The position numbers and the translations under genes are program-made. Positions 37,178 through 46,506 of a stretch of 64,000 nt of DNA are shown one piece after another. Source of the stretch: Bradyrhizobium sp. sBnM-33 (GTDB lineage: Bacteria > Pseudomonadota > Alphaproteobacteria > Rhizobiales > Xanthobacteraceae); NCBI RefSeq assembly GCF_032917945.1, contig NZ_CP136624.1, positions 7,006,001 to 7,070,000 on the forward strand, in the 5' to 3' direction. How positions within the stretch are numbered: position 1 is the first letter of the stretch; the number at the start of each line of letters is the position of its first letter. The notes under the pieces are model-generated. The model was not told the DNA's origin and did not search any database. It saw only the letters and a list, made by a program, of their open reading frames with translations.

Positions 37178-37884
37178 GCTGACCTTCCTGCGCCGTACCC
37201 ACTCCGTTTCCTGGCTAGTCTATGCCGGGCGAACAGCCAAGGCTACAGGCCGCAATCAGCGGAGTGTCGGCATTAATCCGGGCATCGATCCGCCCGAGGC
37301 TGTGCGGCGATCAGGACGCGCACGTGAAGATAGAGATCGAGATTGCCCGGCAAGGCGGCACTTTGAGTCATGAGTCCCAATTCTCACGCATAATCGAAGC
37401 AGCGCGGCGCCACCTTCGCCGTGCTCGCTGTCTAGCTTGATTCGCGCCACGGATGCTTGCCAATGCGAACCGTCCTTCCGGATACGCGCGGGTGCTTCCG
37501 TTTGGCGGCATTGCCCGCGTCGGACAGCGAGCATCCCATCCGCAGGATCAGGCGGGCAGCGCCGTCATGGCGGTATCGGCTCGTCTTACCGGGCAGTTGG
37601 GGCCCAGGCACCTTTCGCCGTACCAGCCACCTACAATTGCGCTGATATACCAAGGCCCGTTCCAATCGCAGCAATCTGCCGAATTTTCCCGGCGAGGCAT
37701 CCCGCAATACCGAACTAGTCGTTTGAAACTACTGATGATTTGCCTTTAGTTGCGGTTCCGAGAAATTCGCGCGTTAAGACATTCTCCACCAAACTTCAGC
37801 ACATTGCCTACGCTGACGGCATTCACTGGATCCTACTCCGGCGCCGGCACGGCTGAAATTTCCCGTACCTATTTTGGTGGCGCC
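37178..37884. other. Long intergenic stretch between eutB and a chemoreceptor gene
   Basis: These 707 bases lie between divergent genes. Several open frames of 60-100 codons exist on both strands but none looks like protein of a known family. The eutB promoter (minus) and the chemoreceptor promoter (plus) should be here. A partial B12-box-like string near 37,203-37,218 was considered and not accepted. Confidence 0.5.
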
Positions 37885-39591
37885 ATGGCATCCCGGTTTT
37901 CGCTTGCAGCCAAGTTGTATTCGATCTTCGCACTGGTCGCCGTGCTCGTCGCTGCTATCACGGCCCTGTCCGACTACAACACCCGCCAGAATGCTCAGCT
38001 CACCGAAGCGGTCTCGATCGCCAGCCGCGCCGCGCTCAATGTCGAGCGCATCAATTCGCTGGTCTATGCAGTCGTGATGGAATCCCGGGGCATCTACATG
38101 TCGACGGAACCGCCGGTGGTGAAGAAATACGGCGACGGGCTGCTCAAATTCAACGAGCGTATTCTCGAGGTGGTCAAGAACTGGGAAGCGCTGGTCCAGG
38201 CCGACGACGCCCAACAGTTCGCCACTTTCAAGAAGCGCATCGAACAGTTCGTCGACTTCCGCAAGGAGCTGGTTCGCCGCGGTGTCGAGATCAATGGAGC
38301 GGCGGGGCGTGAATGGGGCGACAACGATGCCAACCGCCAAGTGCGCACCGCGCTGAACAAGGATCTCGAGGCGCTCTCCAAGGTCTACGCCGAACGCAGC
38401 AAGAGGCTGGCCGAACAGACCGACACCAACCATACGATGGCATTTGTCCTGACTTGCCTCGGCGTGTTGGCGCTGGTGGTGGTCGTCCTCGGCGTGCTGA
38501 TCATTTCCCGTTCGATCGCGCGCCCGCTTTCGGTCATCACGGCCACCATCAAGCAGGTGGCCGACGGCGCCGAAGGCATCGAGGTTCCGCATACCGAACG
38601 CACCGACGAAATCGGCGCGCTCGCCCGTGCCATCAAGATCTTCCAGGATGCGATGGATCGCAACCGCAACCTCAATTCGCAGGTGCTGGAAGATTCCAGG
38701 GCGCGCGATGAGCGTACCCGCCACATCGAGGCCTCGGTCGATGCGTTCCGGGAAGCGATCGGCGGCGTGCTGCGCGCGGTCACCGACAATGCGAGCTCGA
38801 TGCGCGGCAGCGCACAGACCATCGCCAGCGTTGCGTCGGATGCCAACGGACGCGCGGTGGCCGCTTCCAGCGCGACCGAACAGGCGTCCAGCAACGTCTC
38901 CGCCGTCGCCAGCGCCGCCGAGGAGCTTTCCGCTTCCGTCGAGGAAATCGGCCGCCAGGTCCGCCAGTCGGCCGGTGCAGTCGAGCAGGCAGGCCAGCGC
39001 ACCGAGAAATCGGTCTCCGAAATCGAGGGGCTTGCGGCTGCGACCCAGCGCATCGACGGGGTGCTCAACCTGATCCAGGCGATTGCCGAGCAAACGAACC
39101 TCCTGGCGCTCAACGCAACGATCGAAGCCGCGCGCGCCGGCGATGCCGGCCGCGGCTTTGCCGTGGTCGCCCACGAGGTCAAGGCGCTGGCCGAGCAGAC
39201 TGCCAAGGCCACAGCCGAAATCGGCCAGAACGTCGGCCTGATCCAGACGTCGACGAAAACGTCCGTCGAAGCGGTCCGAGAAATCGGCAATGCAGTGCGC
39301 GAGATTAATGAGGTGACTTCCATCATTGCCAGCGCGATCGAGCAGCAGGATGCGGCGACCCGTGAAATCTCGGCGAATGCGCAACTGGCGGCGCAGGGCA
39401 ACGGAACGCTGGTCGTCAATATCGGGTCGCTCAGCGACGCCATCGGCACGACGAGCACGGCGGCGGCTTCCGTCCTCACCGCATCGAGCGAACTGACGGC
39501 CACGGCCGAGACGCTGTCGCGCGAGGTCGAGACATTCTTCCGCAACCTGCGCGCCGATTCGTCCGACCGGCCGCGGAAGACCGGCACTTAA
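37885..39591 (+). CDS. Methyl-accepting chemotaxis protein
   Basis: The 568-residue receptor starts [15 protein letters not shown]; a longer frame from 37,750 adds 45 residues without receptor character. There is a first span at about 10-28, a periplasmic four-helix-type sensor at about 30-180, a second span at about 185-207, a HAMP domain, and a cytoplasmic signalling domain. Its tip, [20 protein letters not shown] followed by [14 protein letters not shown], lies near 400. It senses an unknown ligand and signals to CheA/CheW. No C-terminal CheR-docking pentapeptide is seen. The sensor domain has no recognised ligand signature. Confidence 0.92.
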   Translation: MASRFSLAAKLYSIFALVAVLVAAITALSDYNTRQNAQLTEAVSIASRAALNVERINSLVYAVVMESRGIYMSTEPPVVKKYGDGLLKFNERILEVVKNWEALVQADDAQQFATFKKRIEQFVDFRKELVRRGVEINGAAGREWGDNDANRQVRTALNKDLEALSKVYAERSKRLAEQTDTNHTMAFVLTCLGVLALVVVVLGVLIISRSIARPLSVITATIKQVADGAEGIEVPHTERTDEIGALARAIKIFQDAMDRNRNLNSQVLEDSRARDERTRHIEASVDAFREAIGGVLRAVTDNASSMRGSAQTIASVASDANGRAVAASSATEQASSNVSAVASAAEELSASVEEIGRQVRQSAGAVEQAGQRTEKSVSEIEGLAAATQRIDGVLNLIQAIAEQTNLLALNATIEAARAGDAGRGFAVVAHEVKALAEQTAKATAEIGQNVGLIQTSTKTSVEAVREIGNAVREINEVTSIIASAIEQQDAATREISANAQLAAQGNGTLVVNIGSLSDAIGTTSTAAASVLTASSELTATAETLSREVETFFRNLRADSSDRPRKTGT

Positions 39592-39750
39592 GCGGACAGC
39601 ATCTCCGGTCCGCGCCAGTGTGCCAGCTTAGACACGCCAACAGGGCGTTTTTCCTTGGGGCCGTGACAACAGGTGGGCATAATAGAACATCGCCAAACAG
39701 CATCATGTGTTGGGGTCGTAAATGACATAAAAGCGCAAGGGATGAAAACG

Positions 39751-40455
39751 ATGAGTGAAAGCCACATCGAAGGTAAGCAATCTGCATTCGACCCAGCTGA
39801 TATCACCGCGTTGTCGCACCTCTATCGCGGCGAGCTGTACCGTAGCACGGTCTGGCGTACACGCCTCGATGCAACGACCAATTGGGCGGTCCTTACAACC
39901 GGTATCGCACTATCACTTACGTTCAGCAGCGAAACCGCGTCCCCTCTGCCGCTGGTGCTTGTCGGTCTCTTGGTCGTTACCTTCTTATTGATCGAGGCGC
40001 GGCGTTACCGCTTTTTTGATTTCTGGCGCATGCGCGCGCATGTCCTCGAAGTCCAATTCTTCGGGCCAATTCTCCGCGGCGAGGGCGTTCAGGTCGAGAA
40101 TGGCTGGAACGAGATCCTCTACCAGGATTACCGAGCACCTAACCTTCATATTACTTATGCTGAGGCAGTGGGCCGCAGGCTTCGCAATAACTACAGCTGG
40201 ATTTTCGCGATCCAGGTGACCGCGTATGTCGGTAAACTGCTGATCCATCCGGCGCCGGTCGCCTCGGTGCAGGAGTTCTGGCTGCGAGCAGCGATTGGGC
40301 CCATTCCCGGTCAATTCGTCCTGCTGGCCGGACTCGCATTCCACGCAACATGGATCGCGATTGCGATTGCCACATATAGAAGCCGAAGGGGCGCAGGGCG
40401 CGCGCGGCCCCAGACTCCCGAGAGGGATCGGTTACTCGATCTTGCACGAGGATAG
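39751..40455 (+). CDS. DUF2270 membrane protein
   Basis: The protein of about 234 residues (start MSESHIEG at 39,751 with AAGGG about ten bases upstream; Met codons at 39,742 and 39,673 are alternatives) opens with ITALSHLYRGELYRSTVWR. It has two close spans at about 48-90 (NWAVLTTGIALSLTF, LVLVGLLVVTFLLIEARRYR) and hydrophobic segments near 175 and 205. RRYRFFDFWRMRAHVLEVQF and NYSWIFAIQVTAYVGKL are the DUF2270 hallmark regions. Its function is unknown. It follows the chemoreceptor by about 160 bases and is probably independent. Confidence 0.8.
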   Translation: MSESHIEGKQSAFDPADITALSHLYRGELYRSTVWRTRLDATTNWAVLTTGIALSLTFSSETASPLPLVLVGLLVVTFLLIEARRYRFFDFWRMRAHVLEVQFFGPILRGEGVQVENGWNEILYQDYRAPNLHITYAEAVGRRLRNNYSWIFAIQVTAYVGKLLIHPAPVASVQEFWLRAAIGPIPGQFVLLAGLAFHATWIAIAIATYRSRRGAGRARPQTPERDRLLDLARG

Positions 40456-40700
40456 GGGTAATCACGCAAGCGCTGCTGGCAATATCGCTGCGCCCGTCGT
40501 GCATCAGTCTGCTGTTCGCACTTTTGAGACATGCCGATTGGTCGAGCAATGTCCGAGTTCGAGGGCAAAGCGGAAAACATATGCTCACACTGAGTTCTTC
40601 GCAGTTGTGACTTTTCGGACTTGAGGCGATATCGGACCTGAGTCCGAAAAACGCTGCAAAGCGGACGTGGATTCACCAATCTCGATTTTGGGTCTACGGA

Positions 40701-42401
40701 CTACGCCGACCGGACAGTGGCGAGGAACTTGCCGACTTCGGCCTTGAGCCGCTTGTTTTCGTTGGAGAGCAGTTGCGCGTTGGCCAGCACCTGTGACGAC
40801 GCCGTGCCGATTTCGCCGGCGCCACGGTTGACGTCGGCGATGCTGGTCGCGACCTGGGTCGAGCCCACTGCCGCCTGCTGCACGTTGCGCGCGATTTCCT
40901 GAGTGGCAGCGCCCTGCTCCTCGATGGCGGCGGCGATCGCGGCGGCGATTTCGGAAACCCGGCCGATGGTGCCGCTGATCTCCTTGATGGCGTGCACTGA
41001 TTCCTGCGTCGCCGACTGCATCTCGGCGATCTGAGTCGAGATTTCGCTGGTTGCCTTGGCGGTCTGGGTGGCGAGCGCCTTGACCTCCTGGGCAACCACC
41101 GCAAAGCCGCGGCCGGCGTCACCGGCGCGGGCGGCCTCAATGGTCGCGTTGAGTGCCAGTAGATTGGTCTGCTCCGCGATCGTGGTGATCAACCTGGTTA
41201 CGTCGCCAATGCGGTTTGCCGCCTCCGACAATTCGATGATCCGGGCGTCGGTCTTTTGCGCCTGAGCGACCGCCTCGTTGGCGATCCGGTTGGAATTCGC
41301 GACTTGCCTGCCGATTTCATTGACGGAGCTGGCCATTTCCTCGGTGGCGGACGCCACCGACTGCACGTTGCTGGAGGTTTCCTCCGAAGCCGCGGCGACC
41401 ACGGTGGAGAGCTGTTGGGTGGCCGCACTGCTGTTGGTCAGGATCGCGGCGGAATTTTCCAGTTCGGCCGAGGCTGAGCCAACGTTCTCGACGATATTGC
41501 CGACGGCGATCTCGAAACTCTCGGCCAGATTATGAAGCTCCGTACGGCGGGCCGATGCCAGTTCGCGGTTCTTTTCCTCGCGCTCCGCCGTCTCGCGTTC
41601 GGCCTTGGCGATCGCCTGCACCTTGAACTCCTGTATCGCGTGCGCCATCTGGCCAACTTCATCGCGGCGCTCGAGGCCGGGCAACTGAACCTCGAAATTC
41701 CCGGCGGCGAGCTCGCGCATCGCCCGCGACATCGCCACGACAGGGCGGGAAATGCTTCGGCCGATCAGAAATGAAACGATGATGCCGGCGAGCGCAACGG
41801 CCAGAAGCGCAGCCATCAGCGTTATCTGCTGTTGCTCGAGCTTGATCCCGGCACGGGCAATTTCGCGGTCCTTGCTTTCGCTGCTGTGCGTGATCAGATC
41901 ATCGGCGAGCTTTTCGATAACGGCAAAGTTTCGTTCCGCACCCTTGATGAAGATCAGCGCCGATCCGGCATCACCGTCGGCCATCTCGATCGCATTTGTC
42001 GATTGCTTGAGATAGCCCGCAACCGCGGCTTTCAGCTTCTCGAATGTTTCCGGACTGAACCCGCCCTTGATAGTTTCTACGGCCTTCAGCGCGTCCGAAA
42101 TTTTGCCGGCCGCCACGGAAGCTTCCTTGGCGACCTGCGCAATTTTCTTCTCGTCCTTTTCGTTGGCCGCCGTGGCCGCAAGACGATACAGCTTGGCGTG
42201 CGCCGTCCACACCGTCGTGGTGAGATCGTTGGCCAGTTCCGATTGCCGTACCGGCCCGGACACCAGCGCGTCAACGGCGGCCTGATTCGACCGCAACGTT
42301 TGCAGCGCATAGGCACCGAGCCCGATCAGCACGACGATCAGAAAGGCCGGCGCGAGCTGGACTTTCCACGAAAGACCAATGTTCTTGATCCAGCCGAGCA
42401 T
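40701..42401 (-). CDS. Methyl-accepting chemotaxis protein paired with a Cache-type protein
   Basis: The 566-residue receptor has a first span at about 15-33, a helical periplasmic domain at about 35-185, a second span at about 190-210 ([21 protein letters not shown]), a HAMP domain and a signalling domain whose tip [20 protein letters not shown] lies near 400. The family is the Bradyrhizobium-type receptor with a C-terminus ending [15 protein letters not shown]. It starts 53 bases after the stop of a small secreted Cache-type gene on the same strand. That arrangement suggests the secreted protein is a ligand-binding partner. Confidence 0.92.
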   Translation of the reverse strand: MLGWIKNIGLSWKVQLAPAFLIVVLIGLGAYALQTLRSNQAAVDALVSGPVRQSELANDLTTTVWTAHAKLYRLAATAANEKDEKKIAQVAKEASVAAGKISDALKAVETIKGGFSPETFEKLKAAVAGYLKQSTNAIEMADGDAGSALIFIKGAERNFAVIEKLADDLITHSSESKDREIARAGIKLEQQQITLMAALLAVALAGIIVSFLIGRSISRPVVAMSRAMRELAAGNFEVQLPGLERRDEVGQMAHAIQEFKVQAIAKAERETAEREEKNRELASARRTELHNLAESFEIAVGNIVENVGSASAELENSAAILTNSSAATQQLSTVVAAASEETSSNVQSVASATEEMASSVNEIGRQVANSNRIANEAVAQAQKTDARIIELSEAANRIGDVTRLITTIAEQTNLLALNATIEAARAGDAGRGFAVVAQEVKALATQTAKATSEISTQIAEMQSATQESVHAIKEISGTIGRVSEIAAAIAAAIEEQGAATQEIARNVQQAAVGSTQVATSIADVNRGAGEIGTASSQVLANAQLLSNENKRLKAEVGKFLATVRSA

Positions 42402-42454
42402 ATCACCCCTTCAGTGCGGCGATCGCCGCACGACAACGCAACGCTTATTTGGGG

Positions 42455-42922
42455 TCAGAGCTTGTAGACGCCCGCGCAGACAGCCGTATTGTTCAGCTTC
42501 TCGCAGTACATTTCCTTCGGCTCGACTTTCTTGCTCACCGGATTGACGAATTTGTAGTCCTGCCAGAACGAAGGCTGCTTGGCGGCGAGTTCGACGCGTT
42601 CCTTGACGTAGAGCTTGCCATCGACATCCTGGGCGTCGATCAGGTCCTTGCCGACGAACTTTTCGTTCGAGCCGTGAGCCAGCACTTTGCCGTCAAGCTG
42701 ATAGACCACGACATAGAGATCGCGATCGTGGAACTTGCTGGCCTTGTTGGTGATCTCCGGGTACGCCTTTTCGGGCCCCTGCTCCTTGATGAAGGCAACG
42801 GCCTGCCTGACCATTGCGACGGCTTCGTCCTTGTTCGCTCCGCTGCCAGCACTGGCGGCACCTCCGAGAGCGAGCATAGCTGCCACGGCAGAAACGAACG
42901 GCTTTATTGACCAATTGTTCAT
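42455..42922 (-). CDS. Stand-alone periplasmic Cache-type sensor protein
   Basis: The 155-residue protein has a signal peptide (VSAVAAMLALGGAASAGSGA) and a mature domain resembling a single Cache: a long N-terminal helix (KDEAVAMVRQAVAFIKEQG), then KFHDRDLYVVVYQLDGKVLA and GKDLIDAQDVDGKLYVKERV. Two Cys near the C-terminus (MYCEKLNNTAVCAGVY) may form a disulfide. Cache domains usually sit within chemoreceptors; here it is a separate exported protein translated just before one. The ligand is unknown, small organic acids being common for this fold. Confidence 0.85.
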   Translation of the reverse strand: MNNWSIKPFVSAVAAMLALGGAASAGSGANKDEAVAMVRQAVAFIKEQGPEKAYPEITNKASKFHDRDLYVVVYQLDGKVLAHGSNEKFVGKDLIDAQDVDGKLYVKERVELAAKQPSFWQDYKFVNPVSKKVEPKEMYCEKLNNTAVCAGVYKL

Positions 42923-43092
42923 GATTGTCTCCCGGCTAGGTGGACTCGACTTGCAGGCGCAGGCCTGCGCACGTCACGATGGCAACAAAAGAACAAACCA
43001 TCCGTTAAAGTGCCTATCCGTAGTGCAGCGGAGATTGGCGTGGCTTAGGACAACGAATTCTTAAGAAATCCGGGCACCGAGGCATCCCAGCC

Positions 43093-43971
43093 TCACTCCA
43101 CCAGCAGCACGTCCACAGCGACGTTGAGCTTCTGCTTGGGCGATCCGACGATGATGCCATCGACCGGCGAGACGTCGGAGAAATCCCTGCCGATCGACAG
43201 GATGATGTGGTCGTTCTCGACCAGGAGGTCGTTGGTCGGATCGAAGCCGACCCAGCCGAGCTCGGCGCCGCACCAGACTGACACCCAGGCGTGGCTGGCA
43301 TCGGCGCCCTGCAGGCGCGGCTGGCCGGCGGGCGGGATGGTGCGCAGATAGCCGCTGACATAGGCCGCTGGCAGGCCAAGCCCGCGCAAGCCCGCAATCA
43401 TCACATGGGCAAAGTCCTGGCAGACGCCGTGGCGCTTCTCGAACACTTCCCTAAGCGGCGTCGAAATCACGGTGGCCTTGGAGTCGTACCTGAAATCGCT
43501 GCGGATGCGGCGCATCAGGTCGGCGGCGCCCGAGAGGATGCTGCCGCCCGGCGGGAAGCTTGGCGCAGCATAGGCAGTGACCGGCGCCAGCACCGGCACC
43601 AGCGAACTCGCAAAGACGTATCCGACCGGCGAAGCGGGACCGAGGCTGGTAGCCTCAAAGGCCACGTCGCGGATGCGCTCCCAGGGCGGGCTGGTTGCCG
43701 CGCGACCGGGCGCCTGACGCGCGACCGATACCCGTGACCGGGAATCGATCCGCAAATTGCGATGCGCGGTCTCGATCAGCACGCTCTCGGTATGCGTTCC
43801 GAAAAAGTCCCGCCGCACCGTGCGTTCGGCCGGCCGCGGCCGGATCTCGACAGTGTGGGAAATCAATTGCTGTCCGTCGCCGCTCCGCGGCTCCAATCGC
43901 AGCGAGCACCGCGCAAAGCTCACCGGGCTCTCGTAAGCGTAAGTCGTGACGTGACGGATGTCGTAGATCAC
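43093..43971 (-). CDS. Transglutaminase-like cysteine protease/ligase
   Basis: The 292-residue protein has a bacterial transglutaminase N-terminal beta domain (about 1-90, opening YDIRHVTTYAYESPVSFARC) and a transglutaminase core with the triad Cys184 (RHGVCQDFAH), His227 (ASHAWVSVW) and Asp244 (VGFDPTND). It has no signal peptide, so it should be cytoplasmic. It overlaps the ATP-grasp/alpha-E gene by four bases (ATGA) and is the last gene of a three-gene operon. Family members are predicted peptidases or amide-transfer enzymes acting with the ligase partners; no substrate is known. Confidence 0.9.
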   Translation of the reverse strand: MIYDIRHVTTYAYESPVSFARCSLRLEPRSGDGQQLISHTVEIRPRPAERTVRRDFFGTHTESVLIETAHRNLRIDSRSRVSVARQAPGRAATSPPWERIRDVAFEATSLGPASPVGYVFASSLVPVLAPVTAYAAPSFPPGGSILSGAADLMRRIRSDFRYDSKATVISTPLREVFEKRHGVCQDFAHVMIAGLRGLGLPAAYVSGYLRTIPPAGQPRLQGADASHAWVSVWCGAELGWVGFDPTNDLLVENDHIILSIGRDFSDVSPVDGIIVGSPKQKLNVAVDVLLVE

Positions 43972-46478
43972 GCAAGGCCTGTCAGCTTCTCCGGCCGGCT
44001 TGCATGCGGTCCGTGTGGGAAATAATGCTGGCCGATCGCGTCAGCGAGATTGAGCAGAGACTGTTCGAGCGCGAACAGGGTTGTGACATCAAGCGTCGTG
44101 GCCTCCGCTGTCGTCAGCGTCGCCTGCAATGCCACCGCCAACCGTTGCGGCCGCTCGATCAAACCGTGCTCCTTCAGGCTCGGCAGGGCTGCGATATGGT
44201 CGTTGAGCGCCGCGACCTGAAACGCCACCGAGCGTGGATTGAAGGGATCGAGCACCGCAAGATCCCGCACCGGCGCCAGCGCCGGGCCTACCAGGTAGCG
44301 CGACCTATAGGTGATCTGGCAATCCACCAACGTCAGCAGTACGTCGAGGTCTTCCTCACCCGCCTCGTCATAGGCGAACTGCCGGGCGAACCGTACGGTG
44401 TTGATAGCGCGCTCGGCGCGACGCCCCATGTCGAGGAAGCGCCAACCGGCGGCGCGGTTCATGTTCTCCTGCGCCAAGCCAGCAAGGCTCGCCAGCTCCT
44501 GCAGCGTCAATTCGGCGGCGCTGACGATGCTGTCGTCGTCGTCGACCTGCAGCGCAAGGCGCTCCACCATCTCGGTGATGATCTGCCAGGCGTCGGGCGA
44601 AAGCCGCTCGCGCAGCGAACTCGCCGTTCGCTGCACCGATCTCACCAATGAGAGCGCCGAGCCGAACTTCTCCTCGCTCTGCAGCGCCTCGGCGATGACC
44701 CGCGCTGGATTGGTCCGCGTCGCCTGTGAGGTGGCGCCCCAGGTCACGAGAATCCGCTGGATACGCTCGACCGAATGCAGCGCGGTTGATGCTCCCTTGG
44801 CTGGATCGCGCGTCGAGGTGCCGAGCGCACGGATCAGCCGCAGAGTCGCCTCGGCGCGTTCGAGATAGCGGCCGAGCCAGAACAGATTGTCCGCAGCACG
44901 GCTCGGCACCACGCCGGCGATCCGCCTGATCCGCACGGTGTCGGCACCGGGCAACAGTGTCGCCGACGAGACGGCCTTGTCGGAGACCACCCAGACGTCC
45001 GCCGATCGTACTCCGTCGCCCATCGACACTGCACGGGCATCCGCCTTTTCGGCGATCCGGCAGAAACCGCCGGGCAGGATGGTCCACCCTTGTGGAGTCG
45101 CCGCGGCAAACACCCTCAGCACGAACGGGCGCGGCGTGATCCGGCCCTGTTCCCACACCGGCGTCGTCGACAGCCGCACCAGTTCCTGGCCGACATAATC
45201 GATGCCGCGGTCCGTGATTGCCTGCCGCAGCCGGTCGCGCCCGGCTGGCGGCAGCTCGCCGGCGAGCACGGGCGCATGGCTGGAAAAGCCCGGAACGGCC
45301 CGGCCATAGGCACCCTCGATAACGAAATCCTCCAGCCGCGACAGTACTTCCTCGCGCGCCGATTTTTGGCCACACCACCAGGTCGCGATGTGCGGCATGA
45401 TCAAGGTCTCGCCGAGCAGGCGGCGGCACAGGCTCGGCAGAAATCCGAGCAGCGCCCTGGCCTCCAATACGCCGGAGCCCGGCATGTTAGCGACGACGAC
45501 GCCGTTCTTGCGCAGCACGTCGATCAGGCCGGGCACGCCGAGATGCGACGAGGCATCGAGCTCGAGCGGGTCGAGGAAATTGGAATCGACCCGGCGCAGC
45601 AGCACGTCGAGCCGCTTCAGGCCCGCGACGGTGCGGATATGGATGCGGTCGCCGCTAACGGCGAGATCGTCACCTTCGACCAGGAGAAAGCCGAGATAGC
45701 GCGCCAGCGTGGCGTGTTCGAAATAGGTTTCGCTGAAGGCGCCCGGCGTCAGCAAGCCGATGCGCGGCTCGTCGCGGTCGGCGCTGGCACGAAGGGAGTC
45801 GCGGAACGCCTCGAAGAACGGCGCCACGCGCTCGACGTTCATCGACTTGTAGAGACTGGAAAAGGCGCGCGACAGCACCAGGCGGTTTTCCAGCGCATAG
45901 CCCGCGCCCGAGGGTGCCTGCGTGCGGTCGTTCAGCACCCACCAGCGCCCGTCGGGGCCACGGCCGACGTCGGCGGCATAGAAATGGAGATGACGCCCGC
46001 CCGGCGGTTTGATGCCGCAGACGGCGCGCAGATATTCGTTGCTGCCGGCAATCGCGGCCGCGGGCACCGCGCCTTCGCTGACCAGCCTGGCCTCGCTATA
46101 GAGATCGCGCAGGATCATTTCGAACAATTGGGCGCGCTGCGCGATACCCGTGGTCAGTTGTTGCCAATCGGCCTCGTCGATGATCAGCGGCAGATGGCTG
46201 AGCGGCCACAGCCGGTCGGCAGTCTCGCCAGGCGCGCGATAGGTGACGCCGGCCTCGCGCAGATGGCGGTCGGCGGAGGCGAAGCGTCGCTCGATATCGC
46301 CGGGCGAAAGCGCCGCAAAGGCATCGAAGAAGCGGGCCCAGGCCGCCCGCGGCACGCCATCGGGCCCGATATATTCGTCGGGAATGCCGGGCAGCCGCGC
46401 ATAATCGCGCGCCCATTGCGCCATCCGGCGCTGACCCGGGCGGGCCTTGCTCTCCTGACTGCTGCCTTGGCCTGACAT
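43968..46478 (-). CDS. Circularly permuted ATP-grasp and alpha-E domain fusion protein
   Basis: The 836-residue protein fuses two modules that are often separate genes. Residues about 60-500 are a circularly permuted ATP-grasp (DUF404/DUF407-type) with PLIIDEADWQ, GRWWVLNDRTQAPSGAGY, VVANMPGSGVLEARALLGFL and PHIATWWCGQ. Residues about 520-830 are an alpha-E (DUF403) helical domain beginning RAADNLFWLGRYLERAEATL. ATP-grasp ligases join a carboxylate to an amine through an acyl-phosphate; alpha-E domains are found almost only with such systems. A GGGGA ribosome-binding site precedes the ATG, 28 bases after the DUF2126 stop. The substrate is unknown. Confidence 0.9.
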   Translation of the reverse strand: MSGQGSSQESKARPGQRRMAQWARDYARLPGIPDEYIGPDGVPRAAWARFFDAFAALSPGDIERRFASADRHLREAGVTYRAPGETADRLWPLSHLPLIIDEADWQQLTTGIAQRAQLFEMILRDLYSEARLVSEGAVPAAAIAGSNEYLRAVCGIKPPGGRHLHFYAADVGRGPDGRWWVLNDRTQAPSGAGYALENRLVLSRAFSSLYKSMNVERVAPFFEAFRDSLRASADRDEPRIGLLTPGAFSETYFEHATLARYLGFLLVEGDDLAVSGDRIHIRTVAGLKRLDVLLRRVDSNFLDPLELDASSHLGVPGLIDVLRKNGVVVANMPGSGVLEARALLGFLPSLCRRLLGETLIMPHIATWWCGQKSAREEVLSRLEDFVIEGAYGRAVPGFSSHAPVLAGELPPAGRDRLRQAITDRGIDYVGQELVRLSTTPVWEQGRITPRPFVLRVFAAATPQGWTILPGGFCRIAEKADARAVSMGDGVRSADVWVVSDKAVSSATLLPGADTVRIRRIAGVVPSRAADNLFWLGRYLERAEATLRLIRALGTSTRDPAKGASTALHSVERIQRILVTWGATSQATRTNPARVIAEALQSEEKFGSALSLVRSVQRTASSLRERLSPDAWQIITEMVERLALQVDDDDSIVSAAELTLQELASLAGLAQENMNRAAGWRFLDMGRRAERAINTVRFARQFAYDEAGEEDLDVLLTLVDCQITYRSRYLVGPALAPVRDLAVLDPFNPRSVAFQVAALNDHIAALPSLKEHGLIERPQRLAVALQATLTTAEATTLDVTTLFALEQSLLNLADAIGQHYFPHGPHASRPEKLTGLA

Positions 46479-46506
46479 TCCGATTCCCCGAGACCGTCGC
46501 TGCCGA

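Noticed and set aside
37203..37218. Possible cobalamin riboswitch (AGCCAGGAAAC on the minus strand) upstream of eutB
   Set aside because: Only the first eight bases and a few scattered ones match the B12 box, and no GCCACTG-type or other conserved riboswitch segments were found upstream.
45090..46475. 461-codon plus-strand open frame opposite the ATP-grasp/alpha-E gene
   Set aside because: Antisense shadow; the minus-strand protein has recognisable domains and a ribosome-binding site.
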